Part shown: positions 9,807 through 21,615 of the stretch, one piece after another | Position numbering within the stretch: position 1 is the first letter of the stretch | Layout: every line of letters starts with the position of its first letter | Assembly: GCF_014062315.1 (NCBI RefSeq) | Contig: NZ_JACGLT010000016.1 | Coordinates: forward strand, 22,203 to 86,202 | DNA: 64,000 nt | DNA from: Gelidibacter maritimus | GTDB taxonomy: Bacteria > Bacteroidota > Bacteroidia > Flavobacteriales > Flavobacteriaceae | Reading direction: 5' to 3' | Position numbers and translations under genes: made by a program | Notes under the pieces: model-generated | Seen by the model: only the letters and a program-made list of their open reading frames with translations | Databases searched by the model: none | What the model was told of the DNA's origin: nothing

Positions 9807-10787
9807 CTAATCGATATATCCCATTTCCTTCATCCACTCATTATTGAACATTTTCCCTACATAACGACTTCCATGATCATGGAATAAAACCACCACCACA
9901 TCGTCTTTTGTAAAATGCTCTTTCAATTGCAACAAGCCTTTAATGGCAGCTCCCGCAGAATTTCCTAAGAACATACCTTCCTCCTTTGCCAACAGTTGAG
10001 TATAAACCGCGGCATCTTTATCGGTTACTTTTTCAAATCCATCGATGATATCAAAATTGACATTTTTAGGTAGAATATCTTCGCCAATCCCTTCGGTGAC
10101 ATAAGGATAGATTTCATTTTCATCAAAAATTCCAGTTTCGTGATATTTTTTGAAGACACTGCCATAGGTATCAATGCCCCAAACTTTAATATCAGGATTT
10201 TGCTCCTTTAGATATTTTCCAATCCCAGATACCGTACCCCCGGTACCCACGCCGACCACAAAATGTGTAATCTTACCACCTGTCTGTTTCCAGATTTCAG
10301 GACCTGTACTTTCGTAATGGGCTTTTGTGTTGCTTAAGTTATCGTATTGATTGACGTACCAAGAATTTGGTGTTTCTTCACTCAAACGTTTGGCCACCGA
10401 ATAATAACTTCTTGGATCGTCTGGTGCGACATCTGTAGGACAAACAACCACCTCAGCACCAACGGCACGCAGGATATCCATTTTTTCTTTGGATTGCTTA
10501 TCGCTCATCACAAAAATACATTTGTAACCTTTTACGATGGCTGCCAATGCCAATCCCATTCCGGTATTTCCAGAGGTTCCTTCAATGATGGTACCTCCAG
10601 GCTTCAATCGGCCGTCAGCCTCGGCATCTTCAACCATTTTAACGGCCATTCTATCTTTAACGGAATTCCCAGGATTAAAAGTTTCATATTTAGCCAAGAC
10701 CAAACATGGTAAATCTTTATTTAATTTGTTGAGTTTGACCAATGGGGTGTTCCCAATAGTTTCAAGTATGTTTTCTGCGTATTGCAT
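9807..10787 (-). CDS. Cysteine synthase-family PLP enzyme
   Basis: A cytosolic fold-type II PLP enzyme of 326 aa, in the O-acetylserine sulfhydrylase / cystathionine beta-synthase family. It starts with the family opening ENILETIGNTPLVKLNKLN. The PLP lysine is K44 in NPGNSVKDRMA, the substrate loop is EGTSGNTGMGLA, the phosphate-binding glycine loop is GVGTGGTVSGIGKY, and NSAGAA near the C-terminus holds the pyridine-contacting serine. It has no CBS domains, so cysteine synthesis from O-acetylserine and sulfide is the simplest role, but a beta-synthase role in transsulfuration cannot be excluded. It stands alone between a repeat-bearing spacer and a convergent-free upstream region. Confidence 0.85.
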   Translation of the reverse strand: MQYAENILETIGNTPLVKLNKLNKDLPCLVLAKYETFNPGNSVKDRMAVKMVEDAEADGRLKPGGTIIEGTSGNTGMGLALAAIVKGYKCIFVMSDKQSKEKMDILRAVGAEVVVCPTDVAPDDPRSYYSVAKRLSEETPNSWYVNQYDNLSNTKAHYESTGPEIWKQTGGKITHFVVGVGTGGTVSGIGKYLKEQNPDIKVWGIDTYGSVFKKYHETGIFDENEIYPYVTEGIGEDILPKNVNFDIIDGFEKVTDKDAAVYTQLLAKEEGMFLGNSAGAAIKGLLQLKEHFTKDDVVVVLFHDHGSRYVGKMFNNEWMKEMGYID

Positions 10788-10977
10788 GCGTTTTAATTTA
10801 AGAATGCAAAGGTAAGTCGATTTTTTGATTTATTAAATTGGATGCCATACAGAGTTTTTTAAGAAGTTTTTACGAGAAAACATAATAGCTAAAAACTTAG
10901 GCACGGCAGTAACATCAGGGAAATTAAATATATTTTCTGACGTTTCTATTCCTAAGAAGTCGGTAACTACACCGAGT

Positions 10978-11688
10978 TTATTGTTTGATCGGATTCTTAC
11001 TATATGTTGTGAAGTCCTTTTCCTCAGTTAGAACACCGTTCTCATAAAACTTCCAGATGCCGTGCTTCTGATCATTTCTATATGTGCCTTCCGCCAGCAT
11101 GTTACCATCCGCATCATAATATTTTGACATGCCGTGAAGGACATCGTTTTTATAGGTAAATGATTTGATGAGTACGCCTTTTTCTGAAAATATTTTAGAG
11201 GTACCTTCTAACTTTCCATGACTATAATGAGATTGTTCGGCCATTTGTCCATTTGGATAATACACTACCTTTTCACCCTCGAGTTGTCCTTCATTATTAT
11301 AATGTTCAACGGTCATTACGTTGTCGTTTTTATTATGGTAATACACCCATTTTCCAACAAAACGCCTGTCGATCATTTGGCCCTCACTGATCAGTTTTCC
11401 TTTAGAAGAATAGAATTTAACCAGAATGTCATCGCCGTTGGGAAGAAATTCTCGAGTGGCACTTAAAACACTTTTATTTCCATCTAATTTATAGAATTTA
11501 AATATCCCTACTTCCTTACCATGCTCAAATGTGCCTTCATATCGTGGCTGATTGGTCTGATCGAAATTTACTTTCCAAAACCCATGACGCTCTCCATCAG
11601 TATCTCGCTGATTTATAACATCCTGCGCATAGGATTTAGTTAAAAACAATGTTAAAAAAAAGAAAAAGACAATATTTTGTTTAATCAT
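10978..11688 (-). CDS. Exported MORN-repeat / YwqK-like protein
   Basis: A 236-aa exported protein with signal peptide MIKQNIVFFFFLTLFLTKSYAQ. Repeats of the MORN/YwqK type follow, of the form G-x-W/F-K-x-Y-x-x-[DN]-G: GFWKVNFDQ, GIFKFYKLDG, GKWVYYHNKN, GEKVVYYPNG, GTSKIFSEKG, GMSKYYDADG and GIWKFYENG. Databases often label this family a toxin-antitoxin antitoxin after YwqK, but no toxin gene is next to it and the signal peptide argues against a cytosolic antitoxin. It is probably an envelope protein of unknown role. It diverges from the fasciclin gene over 66 bp. Confidence 0.75.
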   Translation of the reverse strand: MIKQNIVFFFFLTLFLTKSYAQDVINQRDTDGERHGFWKVNFDQTNQPRYEGTFEHGKEVGIFKFYKLDGNKSVLSATREFLPNGDDILVKFYSSKGKLISEGQMIDRRFVGKWVYYHNKNDNVMTVEHYNNEGQLEGEKVVYYPNGQMAEQSHYSHGKLEGTSKIFSEKGVLIKSFTYKNDVLHGMSKYYDADGNMLAEGTYRNDQKHGIWKFYENGVLTEEKDFTTYSKNPIKQ

Positions 11689-11692
11689 TTTG

Positions 11693-11700
11693 TATTTTTG
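11693..11700 (+). promoter_or_regulatory. -7 promoter box before the fasciclin gene
   Basis: TATTTTTG matches the Bacteroidota -7 consensus TAnnTTTG and lies 54 bases before the ATG at 11755. No well-spaced -33 TTTG was found, so support rests on this box alone. Confidence 0.35.
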
Positions 11701-11754
11701 TTAAACAAACTAACATGAGGTTAGTTTTTACTTCGAACAAATAAACTCAAAAAA

Positions 11755-12747
11755 ATGAAGATTATTTCAAAAACTCTCAAAATTCTACCATTACTGTTAC
11801 TGGTTATTGGTTTTCAATCCTGTAGTAGTGATGATGACAACAACGTTGCCCCTCTACCAATGAACATAGTAGAAACAGCTATGGCCACTCCAGATTTAAG
11901 TAATTTGGTAGCTGCGTTAAAAGCAGCAGATGGCAATCTGGTAAGCGTATTGAACGGACAAGGTCCTTTTACTGTTTTGGCACCCACAAATGCAGCATTT
12001 CAAAATTTCTTAACCGATAATGGATTTGAAAAATTAAGCGATGTACCAACGGACCTGCTTTCTCAAATTTTACTAAATCATGTCATTACTGGAAATGTTA
12101 AATCTACAGATTTAGCCAATACTGGCTCCGGCTATACAAACACAAATGCAACTGGTCCTAATGACAAGCCTTTAAGTCTGTACTTTAATGCGACGGACGG
12201 TGTAGAATTTAACGGAATTTCAACTGTAACCGTCGCAGATATTTCTGCAACCAATGGAACTATTCATGTGGTGGATGCGGTTATCGGACTACCAACAGTT
12301 GTAGATTTCGCTTTAGCAAATTCTAATTTATCAAGTTTAGTAGCTGCACTGCAATCGGCTGATTCTCAATCACCGTCACCAAACTTAATTCCTACGTTAT
12401 CAGGAAATGGTCCATTTACGGTGTTTGCACCCACCAACGAAGCGTTTGCATCATTGCTGAACGAGCTTGATCCAACCGGAGAAACAACATTAGCTGATGT
12501 TGACCCAGCCACGGTTGAAGCCATATTAAAATTTCATGTTGTAAGTGGTAATGTCACTTCAGACGCTATTCCAACAGGTACCGTAGGAACTTTAGGTGGA
12601 GATGTGACTGTTAACGCTTCCAACCTTACCATTACAGATCCGAATGATAGAGTAAGTAATATCATTCCAACCTTAGTAGATATTCAAGCCGTCAATGGTG
12701 TAGTTCACGCTATTGATAAAGTCGTGTTGCCAGAAATGGGACAATAG
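11755..12747 (+). CDS. Two-domain fasciclin (FAS1) lipoprotein
   Basis: A predicted outer-membrane or surface lipoprotein of 330 aa. The lipobox GFQSC ends at Cys23 and is followed by an acidic SSDDDNN tether. Two FAS1 domains follow, at about residues 36-178 and 180-327. Each has the H1 pattern (GPFTVLAPTNAAFQNF and GPFTVFAPTNEAFASL), a mid-domain NHVITGNV/FHVVSGNV strand, and the closing GTIHVVDAVIGLP or GVVHAIDKVVLP. FAS1 domains mediate adhesion. A strong bidirectional terminator follows. Confidence 0.9.
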   Translation: MKIISKTLKILPLLLLVIGFQSCSSDDDNNVAPLPMNIVETAMATPDLSNLVAALKAADGNLVSVLNGQGPFTVLAPTNAAFQNFLTDNGFEKLSDVPTDLLSQILLNHVITGNVKSTDLANTGSGYTNTNATGPNDKPLSLYFNATDGVEFNGISTVTVADISATNGTIHVVDAVIGLPTVVDFALANSNLSSLVAALQSADSQSPSPNLIPTLSGNGPFTVFAPTNEAFASLLNELDPTGETTLADVDPATVEAILKFHVVSGNVTSDAIPTGTVGTLGGDVTVNASNLTITDPNDRVSNIIPTLVDIQAVNGVVHAIDKVVLPEMGQ

Positions 12748-12792
12748 TTTTTATATTGATTAATCTTCAATAATTTTGTTGATTAATAGCAA

Positions 12793-12826
12793 AAATGCCT
12801 CTGAGTTTTTCAGAGGCATTTTTTAT
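12793..12826. terminator. Bidirectional terminator between the fasciclin gene and yidC
   Basis: An 11-bp perfect stem, AATGCCTCTGA (12794-12804) and TCAGAGGCATT (12810-12820), has an A run before it and a T run after it. It therefore serves the convergent genes on both strands. Confidence 0.8.
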
Positions 12827-12844
12827 TTAACATAGAAAAGTTTT

Positions 12845-14740
12845 TTAGCGCTTTCCTTGTCTTTTTTGTTCTTCAGCTTGTTCCATCATTTCTTTCATCT
12901 TTTTCTGGAACTTACTTTCCTTTTTTGGTTTTGCTTTATTCACCTGAATTTGAGCGTGGATCTTCTCTTCATCTAAAATAAAGTTCTTGATGACCAGCAT
13001 GATTCCGATACTAATTAAGTTCGAGATAAAATAGTACAAACTCAATCCGGATGCATAGTTGTTGAAGAAGAACAACATCATTATTGGCGAGAAGTAAATC
13101 ATATACTTCATCATTTTAGCCATGTCCGGCATACCTTCCTGGGTTGGCTGAGAAGACATTTGCTGTCCTGTTGTCATTTTCATATAGAAGAAAATTGCTA
13201 TGGACGCCAAAATCGGGAACAAACTTACATGGTCTCCATAAAAAGGAATCTTGAACGGTAAATCCAATATGGTATCATAAGACGATAGATCCTCCGCCCA
13301 TAGGAAACTCTTCTGACGAATATCAAAAGCCGACGGGAAAAATTGAAACAAAGCGTAAAAAACCGGTAATTGAATCAGCGCCGGCAAACAACCACTCAGT
13401 GGACTTGCCCCTGCTTTAGACTGCAATGCCATGGTTTCTTGCTGAATTTTCATTTTATTGTCCTTATACTTCTCACGAATGGCATCCAATTCTGGCTTAA
13501 TAATCTTCAATTTAGCCTGAGACAAAAACTGCTTGTACTGAACAAACGACAAACATAATTTGATCAGAATCGTCATAACAACAATCGCAATTCCATACGG
13601 CATAAAAGAGCCTAAAAAGGAAAACAATGGAATGAACAAGTAACGGTTGATCCATCCAAAAATACCCCAGCCCAATGGCAGAACTTCATCTAAATTCCTA
13701 CCGTAGGAATTCAGGATTTTGTAATCACTTGGACCATAATATAAGTCCATGTTCTTATTGATTTCACCACCTTCAAGAGCCAATGGCAATTTACTGGTAA
13801 AGGCCTTTGTAAAAACAGTGTCCACATCCTCATCCTGAACCAAATTTCTTGATGTAAAGTATCCTGTTTTAAAAGGCTGATCAGCTAAGAGAATGGAAGT
13901 GAAAAAATGCTGCTTATTGGCAATCCAAGTTACATCCTTGGCCGTATCATCAGTAAAATCACCCTGACCTAAATAATCATCTTTACCGCCTTCATATTCA
14001 AAAATAAGCTCTGTGTATCTGTTTTCATAAGAGATACTTTTCGCATAACGATAAGTCTTAGCGTTCCAATCGAGATTGACTTCTTGTGAACTATTGATGA
14101 CATCACTTAAACCTTGCGAACGCACATTAAATCCAAACATATAGTCATCTGGTTTCAGCTCATAACGGTATTCCAAAAACTTGGTTTCTGAAACTTTAAG
14201 CTTCATGGAAACCACTGTGTTCTCACCATTTTTAGTAACGGTAGGCTCAAAATAAAGATCTTTGGTATTTAGATTTCTATTGTCTGTAGTAGAAAATGAG
14301 ATGTTAAAGAGTGCGTTATTATCCTTAATTAGATAAATGGGCATGGAATCATGTGAAACAAACTCCTTGAGTTTCACTTCTGTCAAATAACCACCTTTAT
14401 TGCTGAATTTCAATTCCAATACATCGGTCTCAACCAAAGTTTCATGATCTTTAGCAGACGGCAATGTTGAGGCATAGGCAAAAGCACCCAATCTATTTTT
14501 TAAAGCTTCAAGCTTTGTAGAGTCTAAAGCCGATTCATTGGTATAGTCGTCAGCCGTTGAAACAAAAGTATCCTTTTTGTCAGTTGCTTTTTTCTCTGCC
14601 TCTATCTTGGCTTGTTTTTCTTGTTCTTGTGCTGCAATCTCTTCAGGAGTTGGTTGGTTCTGCCATAGCATGAACAATAATATTCCGAAAATAAGAACGA
14701 ATCCTATAATAGAATTGAGATCAAATTTTTTTTCTTCCAT
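12845..14740 (-). CDS. yidC: Membrane protein insertase YidC
   Basis: An inner-membrane insertase of 631 aa that inserts and folds membrane proteins alone or with SecYEG. An N-terminal membrane anchor (SIIGFVLIFGILLFMLW, about residues 9-25) precedes a periplasmic beta-supersandwich domain at about residues 60-360. The conserved C-terminal 60KD_IMP core follows, with hydrophobic segments at LFIPLFSFLGSFMPYGIAIV, GCLPALIQLPVFYALFQFF and the last two segments near 520-560, ending in a lysine-rich tail. Length and layout are typical of Gram-negative YidC. It is downstream of pyrG on the same strand with a 121-bp gap, an arrangement common in Flavobacteriaceae. Confidence 0.95.
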   Translation of the reverse strand: MEEKKFDLNSIIGFVLIFGILLFMLWQNQPTPEEIAAQEQEKQAKIEAEKKATDKKDTFVSTADDYTNESALDSTKLEALKNRLGAFAYASTLPSAKDHETLVETDVLELKFSNKGGYLTEVKLKEFVSHDSMPIYLIKDNNALFNISFSTTDNRNLNTKDLYFEPTVTKNGENTVVSMKLKVSETKFLEYRYELKPDDYMFGFNVRSQGLSDVINSSQEVNLDWNAKTYRYAKSISYENRYTELIFEYEGGKDDYLGQGDFTDDTAKDVTWIANKQHFFTSILLADQPFKTGYFTSRNLVQDEDVDTVFTKAFTSKLPLALEGGEINKNMDLYYGPSDYKILNSYGRNLDEVLPLGWGIFGWINRYLFIPLFSFLGSFMPYGIAIVVMTILIKLCLSFVQYKQFLSQAKLKIIKPELDAIREKYKDNKMKIQQETMALQSKAGASPLSGCLPALIQLPVFYALFQFFPSAFDIRQKSFLWAEDLSSYDTILDLPFKIPFYGDHVSLFPILASIAIFFYMKMTTGQQMSSQPTQEGMPDMAKMMKYMIYFSPIMMLFFFNNYASGLSLYYFISNLISIGIMLVIKNFILDEEKIHAQIQVNKAKPKKESKFQKKMKEMMEQAEEQKRQGKR

Positions 14741-14861
14741 TTACGTTATTTTCAGACCAAAAACGTACTAATAACTTTCAAGGTCCTTTTTAAGTTGGTA
14801 ATTAATTTTATTTTTTGATACGATTGGACATCACAAAAATGCATCCAAATCTAATTTAATG

Positions 14862-17323
<2,462 letters not shown>

Positions 17324-18208
17324 ATGGTTTATACACAGAAAATGCTCAGGGATGATGCTTTAAAAGGAAAAACAATTGTTGTCACTGGCGGTGGTAGCGG
17401 CTTAGGAAAAGCCATGTCCAAGTATTTTTTAGAACTGGGTGCCCATGTTGCCATTACGTCGCGCAATCTTGAAAAGTTAAAAACTACCGCAGAGGAACTT
17501 GAAAAAGAAACCAATGGCACCTGTTTGCCTTTGCAATGTGATGTCCGTAATTATGACGAGGTTGAAACCATGTTAAAAGCGGCTGTGGATAAGTTTGGCT
17601 CCGTAGATGTGCTGCTAAATAATGCCGCGGGCAATTTCATCTCTCCTACTGAACGCCTGTCTGCCAATGCATTTGACACCATCATAGACATTGTTTTAAA
17701 AGGCACTAAAAACTGCACCTTGGCATTCGGAAAACATTGGATTGATACCAAGCAAACCAACACTTCTGTACTGAATATTGTTACCACCTACGCCTGGACA
17801 GGCTCTGCTTACGTGGTGCCAAGCGCTACGGCCAAAGCTGGTGTATTGGCCATGACCCGCAGTCTTGCCGTAGAATGGGCAAAATATGGTATGCGATTTA
17901 ACGCCATAGCCCCGGGTCCTTTTCCTACAAAAGGGGCTTGGGACCGACTCTTGCCTGGCGATTTAGAAGACAAGTTTGACATGGCCAAAAAAGTGCCCCT
18001 AAATCGTGTGGGAGAGCATCAAGAACTTGCAAACCTTGCCGCCTATTTAGTTTCTGATTTCTCTGCTTATATCAATGGGGAAGTTATTACCATTGATGGT
18101 GGCGAATGGTTGAAAGGTGCTGGACAGTTTAATTTATTGGAGGCAATTCCGGAAGAAATGTGGGACCAATTGGAAGCCATGATCCGTGCTAAAAAAGATA
18201 AAAAATGA
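17324..18208 (+). CDS. SDR-family oxidoreductase, 2,4-dienoyl-CoA reductase-like
   Basis: A cytosolic NADP-dependent short-chain dehydrogenase of 294 aa. The Rossmann glycine motif is VTGGGSGLGKAM (about residues 20-31), and NNAAGNF and NIVTTYAWTGS follow. In place of the classical YxxxK it has PSATAKAGV, with the lysine but no tyrosine four residues before it. This is the pattern of 2,4-dienoyl-CoA reductases, where other residues assist catalysis, and NAIAPGPFPTKGAW also fits that group. The likely role is beta-oxidation of unsaturated fatty acids. It could start at the internal ATG at 17342, but the ATG at 17324 gives the usual N-terminal helix. Confidence 0.8.
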   Translation: MVYTQKMLRDDALKGKTIVVTGGGSGLGKAMSKYFLELGAHVAITSRNLEKLKTTAEELEKETNGTCLPLQCDVRNYDEVETMLKAAVDKFGSVDVLLNNAAGNFISPTERLSANAFDTIIDIVLKGTKNCTLAFGKHWIDTKQTNTSVLNIVTTYAWTGSAYVVPSATAKAGVLAMTRSLAVEWAKYGMRFNAIAPGPFPTKGAWDRLLPGDLEDKFDMAKKVPLNRVGEHQELANLAAYLVSDFSAYINGEVITIDGGEWLKGAGQFNLLEAIPEEMWDQLEAMIRAKKDKK

Positions 18209-18451
18209 ATGCAACCTTAGTTTTCTAAGTGCCAAGTTACGATATTCTATAGCAAAAATCCATTTAACAAGCACTAACAGTTAGTTACCACACAAGCCTA
18301 TAGCCACATCATAAGGTTTTAACCAATCCGCAATCATTTTCACGTTTTTGGAGGGTAATCCTTTTAAAATGGAAGCTGTTTTGTTAACAAGTAACATTTT
18401 TTAAACCCACAAATAATTGTATTTTTACGGCGACTAAAACCAGAAAATTTA

Positions 18452-19216
18452 ATGGGTAAAATCATTGCAATAGCCAATCAAAAGGGAGGTGTTGGTAAAA
18501 CAACAACATCGGTAAATTTAGCCGCTTCCTTGGGCGCTTTAGAAAAAAAAGTATTATTGATAGACGCCGATCCACAAGCCAATGCCTCATCTGGCTTAGG
18601 TATTGATGTTGACAACGTAGAAATGGGTGCTTATCAGCTTATTGAACATTCGTCAAAGGCAGAAGACTGCATTATCCCTACAAGCGCACCCCACGTGGAT
18701 ATCATTCCAGCCCATATAGATCTGGTGGCTATTGAAATTGAATTGGTTGACAAAGAGCAACGTGAGTACATGCTCAAAAATGCCATTCATCACCTTAAAG
18801 ACCAGTACGATTATATTTTGATCGATTGTGCGCCATCTTTGGGCCTCTTGACTTTAAACGCCCTTACAGCGGCTGATTCGGTCATCATTCCTATTCAATG
18901 TGAGTATTTTGCCTTGGAAGGACTGGGTAAATTATTGAACACTATTAAAAGTGTACAGCGAATCCATAATAAGGAATTAGATATAGAAGGCATGTTATTG
19001 ACTATGTATGACGCGCGACTTCGTTTATCAAACCAAGTGGTTGAGGAGGTACAAAAGCATTTTAGTGATATGGTATTTGAGACCATCATTCAGCGAAATG
19101 TACGATTGGGAGAAGCACCAAGTTTTGGAGAAAGTATTATCAATTATGATGTGAGCAGTAAAGGCGCTACCAATTATTTAAGTTTAGCAAAGGAAATTAT
19201 TAAAAAGAACGATTAA
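18452..19216 (+). CDS. parA: Chromosome-partition ATPase ParA (Soj)
   Basis: A chromosomal ParA ATPase (254 aa) that cooperates with ParB to segregate origins. The deviant Walker A KGGVGKTTT begins at K11, LIDADPQANAS follows, and the Walker B region is YILIDCAPSLG. No N-terminal DNA-binding extension is present, which is typical of chromosomal ParA. The stop and the parB start overlap by one base (TAATG), so the two are translationally coupled. I did not recognise a canonical parS palindrome in the window. Confidence 0.95.
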   Translation: MGKIIAIANQKGGVGKTTTSVNLAASLGALEKKVLLIDADPQANASSGLGIDVDNVEMGAYQLIEHSSKAEDCIIPTSAPHVDIIPAHIDLVAIEIELVDKEQREYMLKNAIHHLKDQYDYILIDCAPSLGLLTLNALTAADSVIIPIQCEYFALEGLGKLLNTIKSVQRIHNKELDIEGMLLTMYDARLRLSNQVVEEVQKHFSDMVFETIIQRNVRLGEAPSFGESIINYDVSSKGATNYLSLAKEIIKKND

Positions 19217-20115
19217 TGGCGAAGGCAACAAAAAAACAGGCGTTAGGAAGAGGATTATCAGCACTTTTAAAAGACCCATCAAATGATATTCAATCGGTTC
19301 AGGATAAAAATGCCGATAAAGTCATTGGAAATATTGTGGAGTTGGAATTAGAGGCCATTGAAATCAATCCTTTTCAACCGCGAACCAATTTTAACGAAGA
19401 AACACTTAAGGAATTAGCTTCTTCTATCAAAGAATTGGGGGTCATCCAACCCATTACCGTTAGAAAGCTTGATTTCAACAAATACCAATTGGTTTCGGGA
19501 GAGCGTCGTTTTAGAGCTTCCAAATTGATCGGGTTGCCAACCATTCCGGCCTATATCAGAATTGCCAACGATCAGGAGTCCTTAGAAATGGCTTTGGTGG
19601 AAAATATCCAACGTCAGGATTTAGACCCTATTGAAATTGCCTTATCCTACCAACGTTTGATTGATGAAATACAATTGACCCAAGAACAGATGAGCGAGCG
19701 CGTGGGTAAAAAACGTTCCACTATAGCCAATTATCTTCGCCTTTTAAAGTTAGATCCTATCATACAAACCGGCATGCGGGACGGATTTATCTCAATGGGA
19801 CACGGCCGTGCCATTATCAATATAGAAGACCAATCCGAGCAACTCGACATTTACGAAAAAATACTTTCTGATAAACTATCAGTGAGAGACACGGAAGCCT
19901 TAGTAAAAAACTATCATAATAAAAGCGAAGCCAAACCATCTAAAAAATCAGAATTACCCGCTTTTGTTAAAAATGGCGTAAAAGAGTTTTCAGAATACTT
20001 TGGACACAAAATCAACGTTAAAGTAAGCAAGAATGGTAAAGGAACCATAAGCATTCCCTTTCATTCCGAAGAGGATTTTAACCGGATCAAAAAACTTGTT
20101 CAAAGTGCCAAATAA
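19216..20115 (+). CDS. parB: Chromosome-partition CTPase/DNA-binding protein ParB (Spo0J)
   Basis: A 299-aa ParB. The N-terminal KKQALGRGLSALL is the typical ParA-stimulating start. The ParB/Srx CTPase domain has INPFQPRTNF, LVSGERRFRAS and ALVENIQRQDLDPIE. The helix-turn-helix that reads parS follows (MSERVGKKRSTIANYLRLL), then a C-terminal dimerisation region rich in lysine. It overlaps the parA stop by one base, and the next gene starts inside its last codons. Confidence 0.95.
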   Translation: MAKATKKQALGRGLSALLKDPSNDIQSVQDKNADKVIGNIVELELEAIEINPFQPRTNFNEETLKELASSIKELGVIQPITVRKLDFNKYQLVSGERRFRASKLIGLPTIPAYIRIANDQESLEMALVENIQRQDLDPIEIALSYQRLIDEIQLTQEQMSERVGKKRSTIANYLRLLKLDPIIQTGMRDGFISMGHGRAIINIEDQSEQLDIYEKILSDKLSVRDTEALVKNYHNKSEAKPSKKSELPAFVKNGVKEFSEYFGHKINVKVSKNGKGTISIPFHSEEDFNRIKKLVQSAK

Positions 20116-20716
20116 TCGCCTTTATACATCCCTTTTTTTTATATTTTTTGCTTCTTTCTACGCATTTTCGCAAACTCCTGCTGATAGTATTCCAACAGAT
20201 ACCTCAAAGGAGATCCCTGAAGAACTTGTGGTTGACAGCATTATACGGAAGCCCATGAATATTTTGGCGCCATCGCGTGCAGCGTTTTACTCGGCGGTAT
20301 TACCGGGATTGGGACAAGCGTACAACAAAAAGTACTGGAAAATACCGATTGTTTATGCAGCTATCGGAACCGGCGTCTATTTTTACTTAGACAATGACAA
20401 AACCTACGACCGCTATCGGAGCGCCTATAAACGCCGATTGGCAGGGTTTACCGACGATGAGTTTTATGGTGATGGCACAACGCCGAGGGTGTCTAGCGAA
20501 GGCCTTATTAGAGCACAGAATACGTTGCGTCGAAACAAAGAATTAGCGCTGTTAATTACCATCGGACTCTATGCACTTAACATTATTGACGCCAACGTAG
20601 ATGCGCATTTGCTTCAATATAATTTAGATGAAAATCTAGCATTAAAGCCGCATTTTAAATACAACGAACAAGAGAATTCTACCAATTTGGGAATGACCTT
20701 GAATTTTAAATTTTAA
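20096..20716 (+). CDS. DUF5683-type envelope protein
   Basis: A protein of about 206 aa with an N-terminal signal or anchor segment (YTSLFFIFFASFYAFSQ). It has the core motif SRAAFYSAVLPGLGQAYNKKYWKIPIVYA, which is characteristic of DUF5683, plus a second hydrophobic stretch (ELALLITIGLYALNIIDANVDAHL). No ATG is available: the frame opens at TTG 20096, with GTG 20105 as an alternative, and both lie inside parB, whose stop is 20113-20115. This implies translational coupling. The position parB-DUF5683-dapB-lepB is conserved in Flavobacteriaceae. Its function is unknown. Confidence 0.8.
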   Translation: MFKVPNNRLYTSLFFIFFASFYAFSQTPADSIPTDTSKEIPEELVVDSIIRKPMNILAPSRAAFYSAVLPGLGQAYNKKYWKIPIVYAAIGTGVYFYLDNDKTYDRYRSAYKRRLAGFTDDEFYGDGTTPRVSSEGLIRAQNTLRRNKELALLITIGLYALNIIDANVDAHLLQYNLDENLALKPHFKYNEQENSTNLGMTLNFKF

Positions 20717-20804
20717 TCATAAAACGTGCATGCTAGAATTACACCGAAGGAATTAATGAATAGTAATCAGTATGCCTCCGTTAAAGGAAATTAAGTATAA
20801 ACAC

Positions 20805-21506
20805 ATGAAAATAGCTCTTTTAGGTTATGGCAAGATGGGAAAGACCATTGAACAGATAGCCCTCCAAAGGCAACATGACATTACTTTAAAAGTTGACAAG
20901 GACACGGAAAGTTATGTCCTCGAAAATGTAGATGTTGCCATCGATTTCAGTACGCCTGACGCTGCTGTAGATAATATAACCAATTGTTTTAACCATAATA
21001 TTCCTGTTATTTCCGGAACAACAGGATGGTTAGAGCACTATGATGATGTGGTTGCTTTATGCAAGGAAAAAAATGGCACTTTCCTATATGCATCCAATTT
21101 CAGTTTAGGCGTGAATATCTTTTTCGAATTGAACCAAAAACTCTCTCAACTTATGGTAAATCTTCCAGAATATGACATTAGCATGGAAGAAATTCATCAT
21201 ACCCAAAAGCTTGACGCGCCAAGTGGTACGGCAATTACTTTAGCAGAAGACATTCTTAAGAACTCAAAATATGGCACTTGGACCTTAGATGCTGCAAAAC
21301 CAAAAGACTTGCATATCAATTCCAAACGCATTGACGATGTTCCGGGAACCCATGAAGTAGCCTATAAATCGTCAGTAGATACCATTGAAATTAAACATAC
21401 TGCACATAACCGCGACGGATTTGCTCTTGGTGCTGTGATTGCTGCAGAATGGATTGCAGGAAAAAAAGGGGTGTTCTCAATGAAAGATGTGTTAAACATT
21501 GGTTAA
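20805..21506 (+). CDS. dapB: 4-hydroxy-tetrahydrodipicolinate reductase
   Basis: Cytosolic DapB reduces 4-hydroxy-tetrahydrodipicolinate with NAD(P)H in the lysine and diaminopimelate pathway, and so feeds cell-wall synthesis. The ATG at 20805 puts the dinucleotide motif KIALLGYGKMGKTIE at the N-terminus. An in-frame ATG at 20772 would add eleven unrelated residues. SGTTGW and the catalytic-site signature EIHHTQKLDAPSGTA are intact. At 233 aa it is slightly shorter than E. coli DapB, as in other Bacteroidota. Confidence 0.95.
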   Translation: MKIALLGYGKMGKTIEQIALQRQHDITLKVDKDTESYVLENVDVAIDFSTPDAAVDNITNCFNHNIPVISGTTGWLEHYDDVVALCKEKNGTFLYASNFSLGVNIFFELNQKLSQLMVNLPEYDISMEEIHHTQKLDAPSGTAITLAEDILKNSKYGTWTLDAAKPKDLHINSKRIDDVPGTHEVAYKSSVDTIEIKHTAHNRDGFALGAVIAAEWIAGKKGVFSMKDVLNIG

Positions 21507-21615
21507 CTTATTGGTAGTATTTTAATTACGATTTATCATTTACAATATATTTGTTTTACGGGATTTAAAACCTAACCATTAAACCCGTTATTTTCAAATT
21601 AATAACAGCAATCAG

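Noticed and set aside
10978..11688. YwqK-type toxin-antitoxin antitoxin
   Set aside because: The protein has a signal peptide and no toxin gene beside it; only the MORN-like repeats are supported.
18200..20800. parS centromere site near parAB
   Set aside because: No canonical parS palindrome was found by eye in or beside the operon.
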